From contig JAPEVF010000003.1 of assembly GCA_029747585.1 (NCBI GenBank), forward strand, positions 1 through 64,000: a stretch of 64,000 nt of DNA. The letters run 5' to 3'. This DNA comes from Pleurotus djamor. Lineage: Eukaryota; Basidiomycota; Agaricomycetes; Agaricales; Pleurotaceae. Shown one piece after another: positions 10,153-23,103 of this stretch. The notes under the pieces were generated by a model, which was not told the DNA's origin, did no database searches, and saw only the letters and a list, made by a program, of their open reading frames with translations. Made by a program: the position numbers and the translations under genes. Position 1 is the first letter of the stretch, and every line of letters begins with the position of its first letter.

Positions 10153-11811
10153 ATGTCGCCCGCTGCGGTGTCTTCTACCCTCTCCGCCTCACCGAAATCA
10201 CTCAAGTTGACGAGGCCGAGCTCGCTACGGCTAGAATCATTTTCACCGGAGCCGAGCATCAGAGACGTCGACTATTCATCAGATATAGACGCTCCTGACA
10301 GTGGTAGCGCGAGTGACTCTACCGTGGAAGACTTGGAAGCTGTCATGAACCACTATGACTTTGGATACCCGCTGCAACGCATGCCAGTCATTCCTCGGAG
10401 GTCATCGCTGGGCTTTATGGACCATACAGCCATTGGACAAGATCCGGGGGACGAAGAGACCGACGACGCTTATTTCAGCGAATACTCCGAGTCTGAGTGT
10501 TCTACGTCGTCTAGCGCAATCTACGACAACATGTGAGTGGTCTTGACGCCAGGCTCGTAAAGGAAAAGGCTGATACTTGGGCATTGCAAAAGTGACTTTG
10601 AAGCAGTTGTAGACGACCTGGTGGCCGAGCAGAGTATCCCGAAATCTCGCAATTTCGTGAGTCCTTACCATGTGCTCCTAGGGTCGAGCCTTACTTCTCC
10701 TAGATTATGGTAGAACCTTCCTCGCCATCAGCACACGACGCTTTTATGATTAGACCTCTTCTCAAACAATCAACCTCGCAGTCGCGTGAGCTGGACATCT
10801 TGATTACTCTGAATGAGTACGAGGCTCGACAGGATCCGTGGAACCCTGTCCCGCATCTCCTGTCCGTCGTCGATAGACTCCTGCCAAATAACCCCGAAGA
10901 AGGATACACATTCGTGTGCGTCGAAAGACTGAATAAATTCGATGATCCTCCGCTTCGGACTGTCGCCAACTATATTGACTTTATTCGACAGACGCTCGAG
11001 GTAGGCTCAGCTAGGGTCGGTGTCATGCTAGTTCACTGAAAGATGTTGCAGGGGCTTACCTTCCTTCACGAACACCACGTAACGGGCTTGAACTATGAGA
11101 CCACGGACTCATTCATGGTGGACATTGGCCTCAGAAGTGGATGGTCAAGCTCGAACGTGCTACCCTCTCCGTCTCACTATTCCCACTCATCAGCATCATC
11201 TTCTGCACCGTCCCCACCAACGCCCACACAAACTCAACGCGCCCACCAAATGTCCACAGCCCCATCGTCCACCGTAACCCCATCCCCGAATTCCTTCGAC
11301 AGAACCAAGTATCCCGTAAGATACTATTACACGGACTTCTCGGGTGCCAAACTCTTCGACGGACCCAGCCCAACTCAACAGGAAATGTATAAGAATGATG
11401 TGAGGCAGTGTGGTAGGGTCATCGAAGGGCTTGTTGGTCAGGTCAGTTGACCACCATACCCTTCCTGACTCAAAGAAACTGACTTGGGATCATGATTTTC
11501 TTTACCCCTTTAAACTTTCTTTCGTCCTCACTTACGGAAATCCAACCAACTACAATGGGCTTACGCGGTGATTTTCTCTTGTCCCGTCTTCCTGATTGGC
11601 CATTTTGACATTATAGATTCCTCGGGTCGCACCGAAGATGAAAGCTCTTGTAAACGCGATGACTTCGGGCACGTTTGGCGCTGACGATGCGAGGAAATTA
11701 TTTGAAGCGCTTTGTCAGTCGCTTGAAGCCAGCGTCTTTGACAGCCCTGTTGTCCCTGCTGGATCCTCTGCAAGCTCTCCGAATGGGAACTCTCAACTTT
11801 GTGCGCTCTGA
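10153..11811 (+). CDS. Protein-kinase-like protein, degenerate (pseudokinase)
   Basis: About 441 residues in five exons that all join in phase: 10153-10532, 10593-10656, 10704-11000, 11052-11441, 11617-11811. The N-terminus is Ser-rich and acidic. The later exons follow the layout of a basidiomycete kinase-like family: an N-lobe with DPWNPVPHLL, a segment GLTFLHEHHVTGLNYETTD where an active kinase has HRDxxxxN, then YYYTDFSGAKLF where DFG is expected, and a C-terminal helix set (PRVAPKMKALVNAMTS). The catalytic HRD Asp is not present and the DFG Gly is Ser; I see no VAIK lysine. Catalysis is therefore unlikely and a binding or scaffold role is an inference. Remote homology; the exact family is not recognised. 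Confidence 0.6.
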
Positions 11812-13152
11812 TTACGACAACAAATGAATACTCTCTGCACTTCTTGCATTGTATTTTGTAGCTCTTGCTGTCTTGACTGCTTTCCTTGCCTCCTTGTAGT
11901 ACCCTGTATCATCTTGCATGTAACATAGATGTGTTCGTGAAATATCAACCCCTTTACTCCTTTACTCCCTTTACTTAATCCCTTAATGCCGCAATCCCCA
12001 CCAAAGAGACTGACACTGGACCACTATGCCCACTGCGACCGAAGCCCTTCCCCCTGGATATAAGCATACGACTTGTGGTTAATCTCCTCCATAGCCTGAT
12101 TATATCTCCTCTGAAATTTTCATCTTGAGGGCCCATGCTCACCCTCATCGTCATCCAACCCACCCAATTCATGCCCCAGGCACTGGTAAAGCCACTAAAG
12201 CCTCATAACACGACGCTCTTTTCGCCCTCCCTTTTATTTTTGCCATTCGGTGCGTATTCTCATACACCTTTCATTTGCCCGAAATGAATTATCGAATGAA
12301 TTGATTATCGTCATGATCAATACAGATGGGCAATCTCTTTGAAGTTTGACTCTTTCTTGGGACATGACCATGCCTAGTCGCCGTGGCCCCTTCTTATTCG
12401 TCATCTAGCTATTGCCACCAACGATTCGATTAAACTTTGACATTAAATTTTAGCTTACACACTCACTGCAGGTTCTCCGAAATATCGGAGCTCTGAGTAT
12501 GAGGAGTATAAGCAAATTTCCATCGATGTCCCTTGGCTGTCCGTTCTATCTTGACCTTATCTCCTGAACCCGAGAGACGGTCGAAACGGTTAAAATGACT
12601 GTGTCCACCCCGGTGAAAAGCCTTCCCACCCATGGAAATATAAAAGACAACGTGTGTCGCGTTCATTCATACATCAGAAAACATTGTTTTCATGTTCCTC
12701 TTCTTACGAAGGCCATTTCATTTCCCGTACAAAAGTGGACATTAAACAGCTCAAAATACCTTGAGTTTACTATCTTTGGTGCACGGGTTGACACAGCGAA
12801 CCACATGATACTCCAGCGCGAGTTTGGTCGTTGCTGATAAAACCAAGGGAGTTGGGGGAAAGCATATTTTCCCGTGGGCTAAGCCCTCCTTGGAACTGGA
12901 ACTTCATCCCGACTTCTCCGCTCTGGTTAATTACCGAGCTAAGCTCAAGCANTCCAAACGTCTGGGTAGGCACAGGTTTGAAGTGAGTCCACGCAAACTT
13001 ACATGATGAGATAGTCCGGAGATAGGTATACGGAGCGAAAAATTCCGTCAGAGGGCGAGGGAGGTCGTATGTACTACTAGTACAAATGGAAAGTCATCAA
13101 GTCTGAGACTGTGAGAAGCGATAGACAGCCACGCGCGAGGCGAGATTCTGAC
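11812..13152. other. Gene-free gap between convergent genes
   Basis: About 1.3 kb between the 3' ends of the pseudokinase gene and the Zn2Cys6 regulator. Short open frames exist on both strands (for example 12595-12837 +, 12463-12666 -), but none shows a domain, coherent splicing or a good start. The beginning of the gap is T/C-rich. One N near 12951. Confidence 0.4.
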
Positions 13153-16100
13153 TCATCGCCCACCAAAAGGTACGGGCGCAAATGAGCTTGAACTACTCGT
13201 AAACTGGGGATATTGGACAGTGAGCAAGAGGGTCTATAGGTAATGGCTTGAACACGTACGCTGGAGCCGTTGGGGTTATCAGCGTTTGAGGGATGGCTAG
13301 CCGCGACATCAGAAGACACGATCCGCTGGACAGTGCTAGCCATATGTGCGAACTCCGAGGATCCATTGGAAGCGTCCTTGTACACGCGCCTCAGATCCTG
13401 CGCTTGCTCGCCGGCCTCTTCATAAGAGTAACTATACTGTTCTAGTCCGGCGATACAGTTCATGACTTCCGGTCGTCCAAGCCTCGCAAGAAGCGTGCCT
13501 GCATGGATGCAACTCACATGCATCACTGCGGGATCAAGACGCTGTGTAGTTTCATTGACGCATGAGGCATAAGCATCCGCAAGAAGAGCTCAGACTCACC
13601 AGATAGCCGTTCGATGTTAAAACACCGGCCTAAGAAGTAATCGGGTACTTGGTTAGGTCACACAATGAGTCAAGATTACCACTAAAACCCACCAAGCCCG
13701 CGATACGAAGCGCTCCATGTAGAGCTTCCTCCAAGACCTGGCGCTTAAAAGTGTCAACGGCTTCAGGAACGACGGTGGTTGGACTACTGGCCCGAACTTC
13801 TCGAATCCCGAATTCGTCAAGGGCAGTGAAGAGAATAATCCACATGACGTGATAGGTTGCATCGCTCGCACATGATGAGACAGCCTGCATCGAAGAATAT
13901 AATTGAATTTTTAATAGGAAGACGAGCTGATGGCACTTACGGATACGAAATCCCACTCTCCTTCGAAATTACTGGGGACGCCAACCATACTCAGATAGGA
14001 ATCACGCCATTGGTTAAGATTACTTGCAAACCCCTTTATGACTTCCAAGATTATACCGTCAGCCTCCGTAGCGGGACGCCAGAGTTGTCGGGACATATTC
14101 CGAGCGATTCGGGCGAGGGCATGAGCAGCACGGTAGTATCCCTACAATGTGAACATTATCTCTGTCAGAGAGACACGGCAAATGAACNAGACCAACTTAC
14201 GAGAAACTGTGGAATGGAGAGTTATCAGTATTCCAAAATAAATCGTGAGACGAGATATATAAACGCACTTCGAGCTGTTCTCTTGGGGATGGGGTGGGAG
14301 TGTGTGAGTCAGTGGACTCCGGGTTTACTGGGTCAGCCGTGTAAAAGTCGATGTCATAGTCATCATCATCAAGGACAGGCTTCCGACGGTAGTATGCCGA
14401 GGCATACGCGTCACAGATACATGTCATCCACCATGCGAATATCATCGTGCCCCGCTTTTCGGGATCCTGTATATTCGACATCACGGACTTGTGGTTGATC
14501 TTCCCAACAGCGGAGACATGTTAGCACCGTTCCATAGAGCATGAAAGTTCTTTGAAACTCACTTGAAGATCCAGAAGGTGTCTCGTTGCTGCTGTCAACC
14601 AGAAACCATGGTATCCTGGATTATTCACATCAGTTTCAATTGCAGATCGTCAACAGGCGACGCCCAGACCATTGGGATCATCGGGGTTCTCTGCATGCTG
14701 GGTTAGGNAAATAAAACTACTGCTTCCAAGAGAATGGACGTACGGCTCTGAAGGGGCTCTATGAGGAGTCCAATGACCACGTGATCCTCACTAGGAACCC
14801 TGTGGACTTTGAGTGCTTCGGCGAACTCTCTGGCGCGGTCAATTAAAGCTCGGGCCAGGTGACTTTGACCCCCAGGTCGCTTTCTGTCAGCGACGAGAAG
14901 GTGGTGCTCAGAGAATTTGGCACCCCAAGCCAAAACAGTGGCAACAAGGGCTGGATGGAGGGTTGCTTCCGGTCGAACACCCTGATGAGGCAGTAGACCT
15001 AGACGCTGTCGAAACTGTGTGGGGTTGAGGAGGGGAAGCCGGCTGTGAACGATTTGAAAGAAGACTTCCACGAGGTCGAGGGCGAATCTGATGAACAGGC
15101 GTGAATATTTTGTGTTTCTGTGGCGTAGACTGCTGCGTCGAAAAGCGCGAGTGNAACGGGCACTGAAGACCAGGACAACAGCCAACTGACCCGATATGGT
15201 GCAGATCTTCGCAGCAAGATATTAATGTGGTTGATATGAAATAACGTACTCGACTCTGAACGCTTCATTTTCAAGTTTNATGGCTTGTTCGCCCCAGTCA
15301 GCATAAGGCGACTTGACCTTCGTTTGGCCAAATATGGATTGATCACTAACATGGATAGNACGTCAATAATGGCCATGGAGGAAAAAGAGACAGGGAGGTN
15401 TTGATTGACCTGGCAATTTCCGGCGGCGAGAATAAATATAGNATGACTTCCCTAGTGGGGGTCTCCAGTGTTATTGGAGGATAGAAGCCAAACTTGATGG
15501 GCAACGGGCCTGCTTGAAAAGCAGAAGGGAAGGGTGCGGGGTAGCCATTCTCGAAAATGGGTGAAGCGCTAATCAAGGCANGATTGCCGAAGNAGCATAT
15601 GGGTGAGCGCTACGATCAGTATTGGATGATAGTAGACATACAGTTTAGAAGGTCCGGGAGATGAAGAGCTAGAATTATTCCAGAATCATTAGATGTCCGC
15701 ACAGNATCAGGGATGGTGTATATACCTAGTGAGGATTGGTGGGGTAACCGGCGAGATGAGAAGACAAGTTCATAGATGAGAGATAATCGGACCACNCACC
15801 TTGAGCTTGTCGAACCATTTCTCGGTCTTCGAGCCACTCCGACGCGTTTCCGCTCGGATGTCGCTTGTTGCACGTAATGACTNTGAGTCAAGGATCATTA
15901 AGAATCGGTGAATTGATGCCTGGCCGTTGAACTGACGTGCACGGGTAATTTTTGGAGAGACAGTGCTGGAATGGATGACATGTGAAAGTTCGCACACGAA
16001 ANCACTTTCGAACGGCCAACATACTTGACACTAAGAAAGACGGTGCAGGCTTGAGCTACTGGAGGTGGNAGGTAACGATGGGNTACGCACCTTGTCTTGA

Positions 16101-16300
16101 CCTGGCAACCGATTGCACTTGACCTTCCTCGCCCTNATATNTGGGTTGAATTCTCATNNCNGGGCGCACATAAGGAGCGAAACGGACCTGCACGCATCGC
16201 AAGCAGTGTTCTGCTTTCGAGGAGGTGGCAGGGTCTTTGCCAGCTCGTGGATGTAGTTCTGGGCCGATTGTGATGGGAGCGCTAGACCTGTACCGATCAT
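13153..16300 (-). CDS. Zn2Cys6 fungal transcription factor
   Basis: Nuclear transcription regulator with an N-terminal binuclear zinc cluster and a fungal-specific (MHR) domain. Start at 16300 (MIGTGLALPSQS). The zinc cluster is split over several short exons: exon 1 16188-16300 ends at TACDACR, intron 16121-16187, then ARKVKCNRLPGQDK, then CQHCLSKNYPCT, then HYVQQATSERKR. All six cysteines are present once spliced. The MHR includes PRLPLLNP-like SRLPLLNPTQFRQRL, LHPALVATVLAWGAKFSEHHLL and PSEDHVVIGLLIEP (about 14750-15150), then EKRGTMIFAWWMTCICDAYA (about 14450), a region common in XlnR-like regulators. The last exons run through AGTLLARLGRPEV. The end is either 13153, after a final intron starting at GTACGTGT, or 13077 without it. 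Many Ns interrupt the gene. Target genes unknown. Confidence 0.85.
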
Positions 16301-16698
16301 GGCGCAATTACNAATGAGCCAGTGATAGTCGTGGGCAACGACGAGAAAGACACGGACCCGGATGGAGGAGAGGGCTTGCGAGGGTATCGTAGTGACTTTG
16401 GGGATCCTTGGGCATGATGNTGATGGTTGTGGATGAAGAGTGGAAGGGACGAGCGATTTGGGGGAGCGGTCACTTTGGAATAAAGTACCCCGTCCGATCT
16501 TATAAGTAGATCTCGTTTAGGAGGTGGCCAAACAGGGCCAAACCCTGCTTTCAGTCACTCAGCAGGACTGTCGGTACCGCATTTTTCTTGGAAAACCCTG
16601 CAACAAAGGCCTCGAGGCGCGACGTGCCTTTTTCAACTCCAAAACCAANTTCTACTCCGTCACCNTCACCACCGTCGTTCTCGTNNTCGTCAGCAACA
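16301..16698. promoter_or_regulatory. Divergent promoter region, Zn2Cys6 gene / tom22
   Basis: The two genes are transcribed away from each other across about 400 bp, so both core promoters should lie here. No named motif stands out. The segment just before tom22 stays open in frame upstream of its ATG (16588-16698) but has no other ATG. Confidence 0.4.
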
Positions 16699-17219
16699 AT
16701 GGTCAAGGTNGAAATCGTCGATGAAAAGGANGTCAACAACGGCGCCAACTCTCCGTACTCCTCCGCCGCGTCCTCAAGGACATCNTCCTCAGTCTCCCTA
16801 GACTCCGTCGTCTCGGACGTCGACGCTGAGGAAACCTTTTTCGACCGCGTTGCAGCCCTAGTGGACATTGTTCCTCCAACTACACGNCACAACATNGCTT
16901 CGCGAATTTCAAAAACAGCATCCTTCTTCAAACGCGGTGGGAAGCTTGCAGGAAACGTCGTCTGGGTCGTGACGACGTCCGCGTTGCTCGTAGCTNTGCC
17001 TTTGGCATTGGCTCTAGAGGATGAGGCAAAAATAGTTGCTCAAGAAAAAGAGCTTTTGGANCAGCAGCAAGGCCAGCAGGTGAGCCGTTTCCGCCCATCG
17101 GGGTAAATCAACTTTTTTCTTAATTCCGTGGTTTTCCGCGCCTCTAGATGCTTGCTCAAGGCGGAGCGTACCCTCCAGCCTCAGACCAGCCAAAAGCCCT
17201 GGTTCCCCCAGGCTTCTAA
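16699..17219 (+). CDS. tom22: Mitochondrial import receptor subunit Tom22
   Basis: Central receptor and organiser of the TOM complex in the mitochondrial outer membrane; it receives presequence precursors from Tom20. About 150 residues, within the fungal family range. Two exons: 16699-17079 and 17148-17219. The acidic, Ser-rich cytosolic part (SLDSVVSDVDAEETFFDRV) is followed by LVDIVPPTT and RISKTASFFKRGGKLAGN, then one membrane segment (VVWVVTTSALLVA.PLALALE), then a Gln-rich intermembrane-space tail ending LVPPGF. The start at 16699 (MVK.EIVDEK) fits the family N-terminus. Several Ns give ambiguous residues but keep the frame. An N-filled stretch follows the stop. Confidence 0.92.
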
Positions 17220-17635
17220 GCNNNNNGNNNCACCNTTTTCCGAAGAGAAGGTTTCTTTGCTTCCCTCCCACACCCACGGTACATCGTTCTTGACATCTGG
17301 CAAATGTACATTGACGGCAGCACGTACATGGAATTGGCTTGTTTCTCGTAAACTATGTTACGAATATATCCCCTCTCACTTGCCGTGGATTCCGCAAATT
17401 ATATGCCAAAAGTTTCCTTTATCTGACCAATCAANAAACTTCTCATCCCTTGGCAGTCAGTCGGTGGCTTCATCACGAATCACCCAAGGCAGCAACTTCC
17501 CATCTAACAATCAATGCATTACGAACACCTAGCTACCAGGAGGTGCACTATCTAGCTAAAACCCTCGGTTTCATGGTGACACTGCAGGGCGAGGNGGAAA
17601 AACTGCCGGACGAACATAGTTCTCCCTGCAAGCTG
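17220..17635. other. Intergenic region with unresolved bases
   Basis: Gap between the convergent 3' ends of tom22 and the complex I gene. 17221-17229 is mostly N. No gene supported; open frames here have no domain. Confidence 0.4.
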
Positions 17636-19092
17636 TTAGAAAAAAGACATCAAGACCCGAGGCACAAGTGAGACATACGCAGTTCGATATCTTCTCAAGT
17701 ATGTAATCGCATGGTTTTCGATTTCAGTTGGAGTAACGCCAACAAGGTCCCAATTTCCGGGTGTNTCCACATCATCGATGAATCGCCGTTCCACTTCGTC
17801 AGGGCTGAGAGTGGGCCACCAGACAGCCTTTGAGACCACGTTGGCGAGCGCTGTAGCTAAACCTTTCGGAACAACCGGCGCACTGCTAGGGGGACGTAAT
17901 GTCACGGAATCAATCAATTCCAAGAGGTACTCATGCGTCAGNGTTGAAGGGCCCGGCAGCGAGATTGTTGTCGCAGCCTGAGACGCCCGCATCAANTTAG
18001 CGAGAGCTTGCGCGACATCCATAACCTAAAACACCCAATGTGGATCAAATCATTCCAAAATACANCAACGNGTGAGAGGTACTCACATGCACGGGACGAA
18101 TCTTTGTCTCAGCGTGGTTTAGCTTCCACCATATGGGCCAGACTGATGGTCAAATATTTGTCACGATGAGCCCACATAACTGCGGGACAGTGAGAAGGTC
18201 TAGTGGACATACCGGCCATGTTTGTAAGGAGCTTATCTTCATGTCCATACATTGTACCCGGTCGGACAATGGTGGCCTGAGGGAAAGCCTCTTTGACACG
18301 GTCTTCACCCTCTGCCTTGGTCCGATAAAATGTGGATGAAGAGGTGTGCGAAGCGTTCAGATGCGACACATGGATGAGTGACGAAACACCAGATTGCGCA
18401 GCAATCTTAGCAATCCTCTCCGCACCAGCAACATGGACTGAGCTCAGGTCGAAGTTTCTATGAAAGAGAGTAAGCCGTCGGTATGTATTACTGTGGTCCA
18501 AGGAGTTCGGAGGGACGCACTTGGTATCATAGTTTCGGCCCACCAAGTTGTAGACGGTGTCAGAGTGCCTCAGGCACTCTGAGATTTGTTGTTCGCTTCT
18601 TATGTCCCATTCCTGGCCAAGCAGGTAAGCAAGAGAAACCATACACAATTGTTAGGTGGGATGCTGACCATAGGTACGACCTGACCTAAATCACCCATCA
18701 ATTTCAGATGTCTCTTTTCGTCTTCATCGCGGTACGGAACAATGACTTGAGTTCCAAGCTTAGCTNAAGGTGCACGACCATAACCATCAGCACTCCAACG
18801 ACAAAGTCCGACCAAGAGCCTCAGCACGGACCAAGTTTCGCTACCACATAACGCCCCAAGAATCCCGTACACCCAAANACCGTGACGACATGTCCTCCAA
18901 CCGCACTGTATCCTGGAGGGCCCTGAGATACCACAGGTTTCTTGTTAGGCAGAGTGAGGATGTCATGGTATGCCCGCTGTCAATAANAGGNNAATAATCA
19001 GGAAAATATATGGCAAGAAGCAAGNGGAGAAAGCTTACCTTCGACGGACTCGCTAGGGAGCGTAAAGCTCTGGAGGATGACTGGGAGAGCAT
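17636..19092 (-). CDS. nuo40: Complex I 40 kDa subunit (NDUFA9 / NUO-40)
   Basis: Accessory subunit of mitochondrial NADH:ubiquinone oxidoreductase, an atypical short-chain dehydrogenase that binds NADPH and stabilises the matrix arm. Start at 19092 with an Arg/Ser-rich presequence (MLSQSSSRALRSLASPSK); exon 1 ends at 19039. The Rossmann motif VTVFGCTGFLGRYVV (GxxGxxG) is in exon 2, followed after an intron by AKLGTQVIVPYRDEDEK, LRHSDTVYNLVGRNYDTK, FYRTKAEGEDRV and VRPGTMYGHEDK. The C-terminal exon (17636 to about 18022) carries VMDVAQALA and WDLVGVTPTEIENHAITYLR. The order and content match the family over its whole length. At least six introns; a few Ns. Confidence 0.92.
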
Positions 19093-19672
19093 CCTCGAAG
19101 AATGCCTGGGATGTTGGAGGTTGCGGACGAAGACGAGCGAACTCTCGACGGAAACGTCGGGGAATCACGTGCCCTCAACCGAGCTCCTGTCAGCCTTTCA
19201 GGGGGTCTCCCTGCAAACTTCCGAGTGACTCCAAAGGGACTCCCGTGTTGCTCCTGGAAACTCGGAAGTCACAAAGGACGTGGAGGTAGAAGTTAATCAG
19301 ATCAACGAGTATGCTGGAAAAGTAGCACGCGTTGATCAATTTCCGAAATTCATTCTGAGGCGCATAGGGTCCCGTTCGAACTTCATATCCATGGAAAACA
19401 GCCCGGATCGTACAACTAACATCGAAGGTTCCTCAGGCCCGAAGCGAAATTGATTCATTCAGAAGATAAGGTCAAGTACTTATGCTGAGACGATTTGGGA
19501 AGCTGCACTGCCGCTATCACAGGTCTGCTCCTCAGTTCCTAGTCGTCATTCTGGTCACTCAAATGTTGCCCAGTCGCATGGACCCCATGAAAAATGCTGC
19601 ATGAACCAATCTATAAGCGTAATTACAAAGCATAGCGAGTGTTGTTGATAGTGATACAATGTCTTCAGTCTA
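19093..19672. other. Intergenic region
   Basis: Upstream region of the complex I gene and downstream region of the transporter gene, both transcribed leftward. Three overlapping short + strand frames at 19010-19296 run antisense to the gene start and show no domain. No RNA gene seen. Confidence 0.4.
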
Positions 19673-22600
19673 TTACGATCTTCTGTGCAGCGCCCCATTA
19701 CCATTACAATAATCCGCATTTCCTCGAGCTGGATTTCCCGCCCACTAGAAGGAACACAATAATAACGTCAGTACNTCAGTGCATCCATGCATATCTTTTG
19801 ATCAATGCCACGCACATGAGGGAACTTCTTTTCCTTTCCGGACGCTCCAAACACGGCGAAGGANAGAATNAANATCATGACTTGAGCNCCGCCGGTGAGA
19901 GCACCTCCGAGAATGTAATTATACTTTTTATACCACCCAGCGTGATACTTCCTCAACCAAAGTTGTGATACAAGGCCAACGATGATGCCTGACGTCGTTG
20001 TCGAGTTAACTCCAGCAGACATCCAAGCCGAATACTGTTGGNATTATGGGGTAAGCGGAGGGTGGAGATGANNGTGAGACGAATGTACCATGTAGATAAG
20101 GGGNAGGAGAACACTGTCAATTTCTACCGGTCCGAAGCTTCGCCAACGCTAGAGGAATANAAGCACCTTTGTATCAAGTAAAGAACTTGATCAACAACGA
20201 AGATAATTTACCTTCCACGCTAACCATTGAAGAATAGTAGGGACCATCCCGAAGAACAGGGACATTGGTATCGACCAATAAGGTCCCTTGAAACTGTAAA
20301 GGTATTTGGAAAGNGACCAACTGACGGTTGGTTAGCAAATTTNATTTCAACGGTAAAATAAATNGACTCTCACGTTACTGCTGCGCTATTGGCGCTTTGG
20401 ATGGCCTGGCCACTCCAGACATTGCTCCCAATGGGGTCAAGGAGAATATCNCGTTGGGCGTCCACGACNGTCACCATCACNACTAAGAAAACCAGTGAGC
20501 ACTTCNGCGGGCAAGTTATACAGGGTNCAGTTACCNTAGTTAACGATTGCGCCTAGAATAAGGGTATCATGTTAGGTTAGGACACCTGGAGTTGTGGATT
20601 TGCACATACCAAGGATAGTACCGTACACTTGAGTAAGAAACATGACTCTTGGCGGAATTTTGAGGTACTGGCCCATCTTCATATCCCCAGCGAGACCGAT
20701 AGAAGAAGCAATAACATCGTGGCTCCACATCGAGAACTAGAATGGAAGTCAAGCGACTATTCGGATCCGATACAGTAACTTCTCACATAAAGGTTGGCGA
20801 CTGGTTTCCCGGGGTTGATGGAACCCGCAACCATCTTCATGAGTTGCTTAGTCGCCACACCGCTTCCCATTCGCGCGACAATGATGGTAGAAAAGGGCTA
20901 GATTCGTGGCTTCAGCTGATGGTCGAAGGTCTAACGTAGAGAGGAACCAACGGTGATTATTGCTCCAAGAACGAGGGCAAATATGTACGCCCACCACGGC
21001 AGAGTAGTATCGCCTTTGAGTACTACGATTAAGCCTAAGAGTCTGGTAAGTGCTAGTCCACCGCAGTGATGATTATTTCGACTGACCAGCAACGAAGGAA
21101 AGCGCCATGAGGAGGAGATACCACCACTGTGGCGCCTCCTTGTACCGCATCATGGCCTCGAAAGGGGTTAGATAAGTCCAATTCAATGAAGTCAACAAGT
21201 ATACTCACTTGATAATGCCTATCTGGTTGTTCCTTCGTGCGAGCCAACTTCATGGATTGCTTGATATGTGGACCCCAGAAGAGTATTACATGCGCAATTA
21301 AACCGCCTATCTACCAGTTCCCCTGTGTCAATTACCACAGAGGAAAACCCGCGAGAGAGAAGGAAGGAGAACTAACCGCCAAATTTCCAGTCAGACTACT
21401 CCAGGCGTTCGAACCCGTCAGCGCAGGAAGCCCAACCTCCGCGAGAGCAGTTTGATTTAGCTCGAATTTGTGACCAAAGACGGCTGATTGACGATATATT
21501 GAGCCGTTTGCAGAAAATATAGACGAGGAAAGCATTGGGAACGCTTTTGACTAGAAGCGATTGTCAGCATGTTATGTGGTAGAATATCTGGGAAATGACG
21601 GACATTCCATAAGTTAGAATAATAGATACCCATTATAGCGATGTAACAAAAGACATAGCCTATCCAAGAATTGGCTGGAACCTGTAGTTTAGTAGACATT
21701 CCAAGATGAACTTTGGCTTTCGTACCTTGTTGAATCAGCGGCAGACTCATGTACCTTCCGGTGCCACCAATACTTAGAAAAACAACGGTGGTAGAAAGAG
21801 GGAGGAACTTACGTATCCCCGATGTACTGCCAATCAAAGCTCATGCTCAAGAGTCCAAGACCTTCGTTACTGCTGGCACCACCGAAAAGATTGGTAAAGA
21901 AGTCGACGGTCTTTGGAGCAGCGCGTTGGGATGCAAGACAAAAGACATTGATACCATTCAAAGTGGGAAACATCCACGCAGGGACGATTTCGTAAACGAA
22001 CATGCCAGTGAAGGCGGTCCAAAACAGTTTTAGTCGTTTCTTGTTGGCCGTAGTACTGAAATGAAGCGCTGAGACACGGCCATTGAGGTTAGCATAAAGA
22101 ACGAGACCCAGAAATAGCGGTACTTACTTTGGAAAACGGAAACTACGGACAGGTTCTTCGGAACTGTTGAGCTTCCATATCTTGACAAGCTCAAAGTAAA
22201 CAACTCACACTCCAATAGACCATGTCACTAGGATACACGCTAAGTGGGCGCATGATGCCAACTAGACCGTACCTTTACGCAGTTTAGCGTTCTAACGTGA
22301 GGGAGGGCGAGGCTACACATACCCGAAGCAAGCGGTAGAGAATGTAGCAAGCACAGCTGTCGTTGTGCTGACATGGGTGTTGTAGTAGAGCTGTAGTTTG
22401 AGCGTGAATTGGTTTGGCGATATGAGAACTTCGATCTACGGACCCGTTGAACTGCAAAATTCATCACAGAAGTACTACCGCCAGCGGCGGTAGAAGCAAC
22501 AAGAGATGAAACAACGTGCTTTGCAATTGTCAGTTCTGTGATAAATATCTATAAGACCATTAGTCGTACCTCCTTGAGCCCGAATGTCCCTGGGTTGATA

Positions 22601-23103
22601 AAGTGCAAGAGGGGACCAAGAGCGTGGAGCTTCGTTCCCTCCACCCAAGATCGACGAGGTAATAGTTTCGCCCAGACATTTCCAGCGGTATAAATGAGAA
22701 GTAAAAGGAAAGACGTGGATACTCCCATTTGAACCGGTTTAAAGAGATATATCTAAGGTTTTGAATCAGTAAGACATATAACCTTGGAGAGAAGCGTGCT
22801 CGCCTGACAAAGCGCCGCCCCAAGAATAGCAAACAGAGTACCCAGGACCATTGATCGGAGAGTTATGGATGCATCACCATCATCTCTAACGTCTACAAGG
22901 AAATTCGACACATCCTCTCCCGTCCTGATAATCGGTTCCGAAGCCAAAGTTGCCGAGCTACTTTCGTTCTTCCCGGCAACAAGGGTTTCGTTTGTTGATT
23001 TCCAGGCAAAACTTTCCTCTGAGTCAGCAGGGGAAGGCGGATCAGGTTCAACCACGGGTAACGTAGAAAGGTGGTTTATCTCGAAGTCGCTCAAAGGAGC
23101 CAT
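19673..23103 (-). CDS. OPT family oligopeptide transporter
   Basis: Multi-pass plasma or vacuolar membrane protein of the OPT superfamily, which imports small peptides such as tetra- and pentapeptides (glutathione-like) with protons. Start at 23103 (MAPLSDFEINHLS); acidic N-terminal tail, then membrane segments from TLRSMVLGTLFAILGAALCQ. Signature motifs are present: NPG in LHFINPGTFGLKE (about 22600), VGIMRPLSVYPSDMVYW (about 22220), GDMKMGQYLKIPPR (about 20680) and the C-terminal AVFGASGK then FPHWAGNPARGNADYC after a final intron. Stop at 19673-19675. Roughly fifteen small introns, so exact length is not fixed; about 800 residues would be normal. Ns are frequent between 19.7 and 20.6 kb. 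Confidence 0.9.

Noticed and set aside
12463..12837. Short opposing frames in the 11.8-13.1 kb gap
   Set aside because: No domain, no start context, no splice partners; frame length is within chance.
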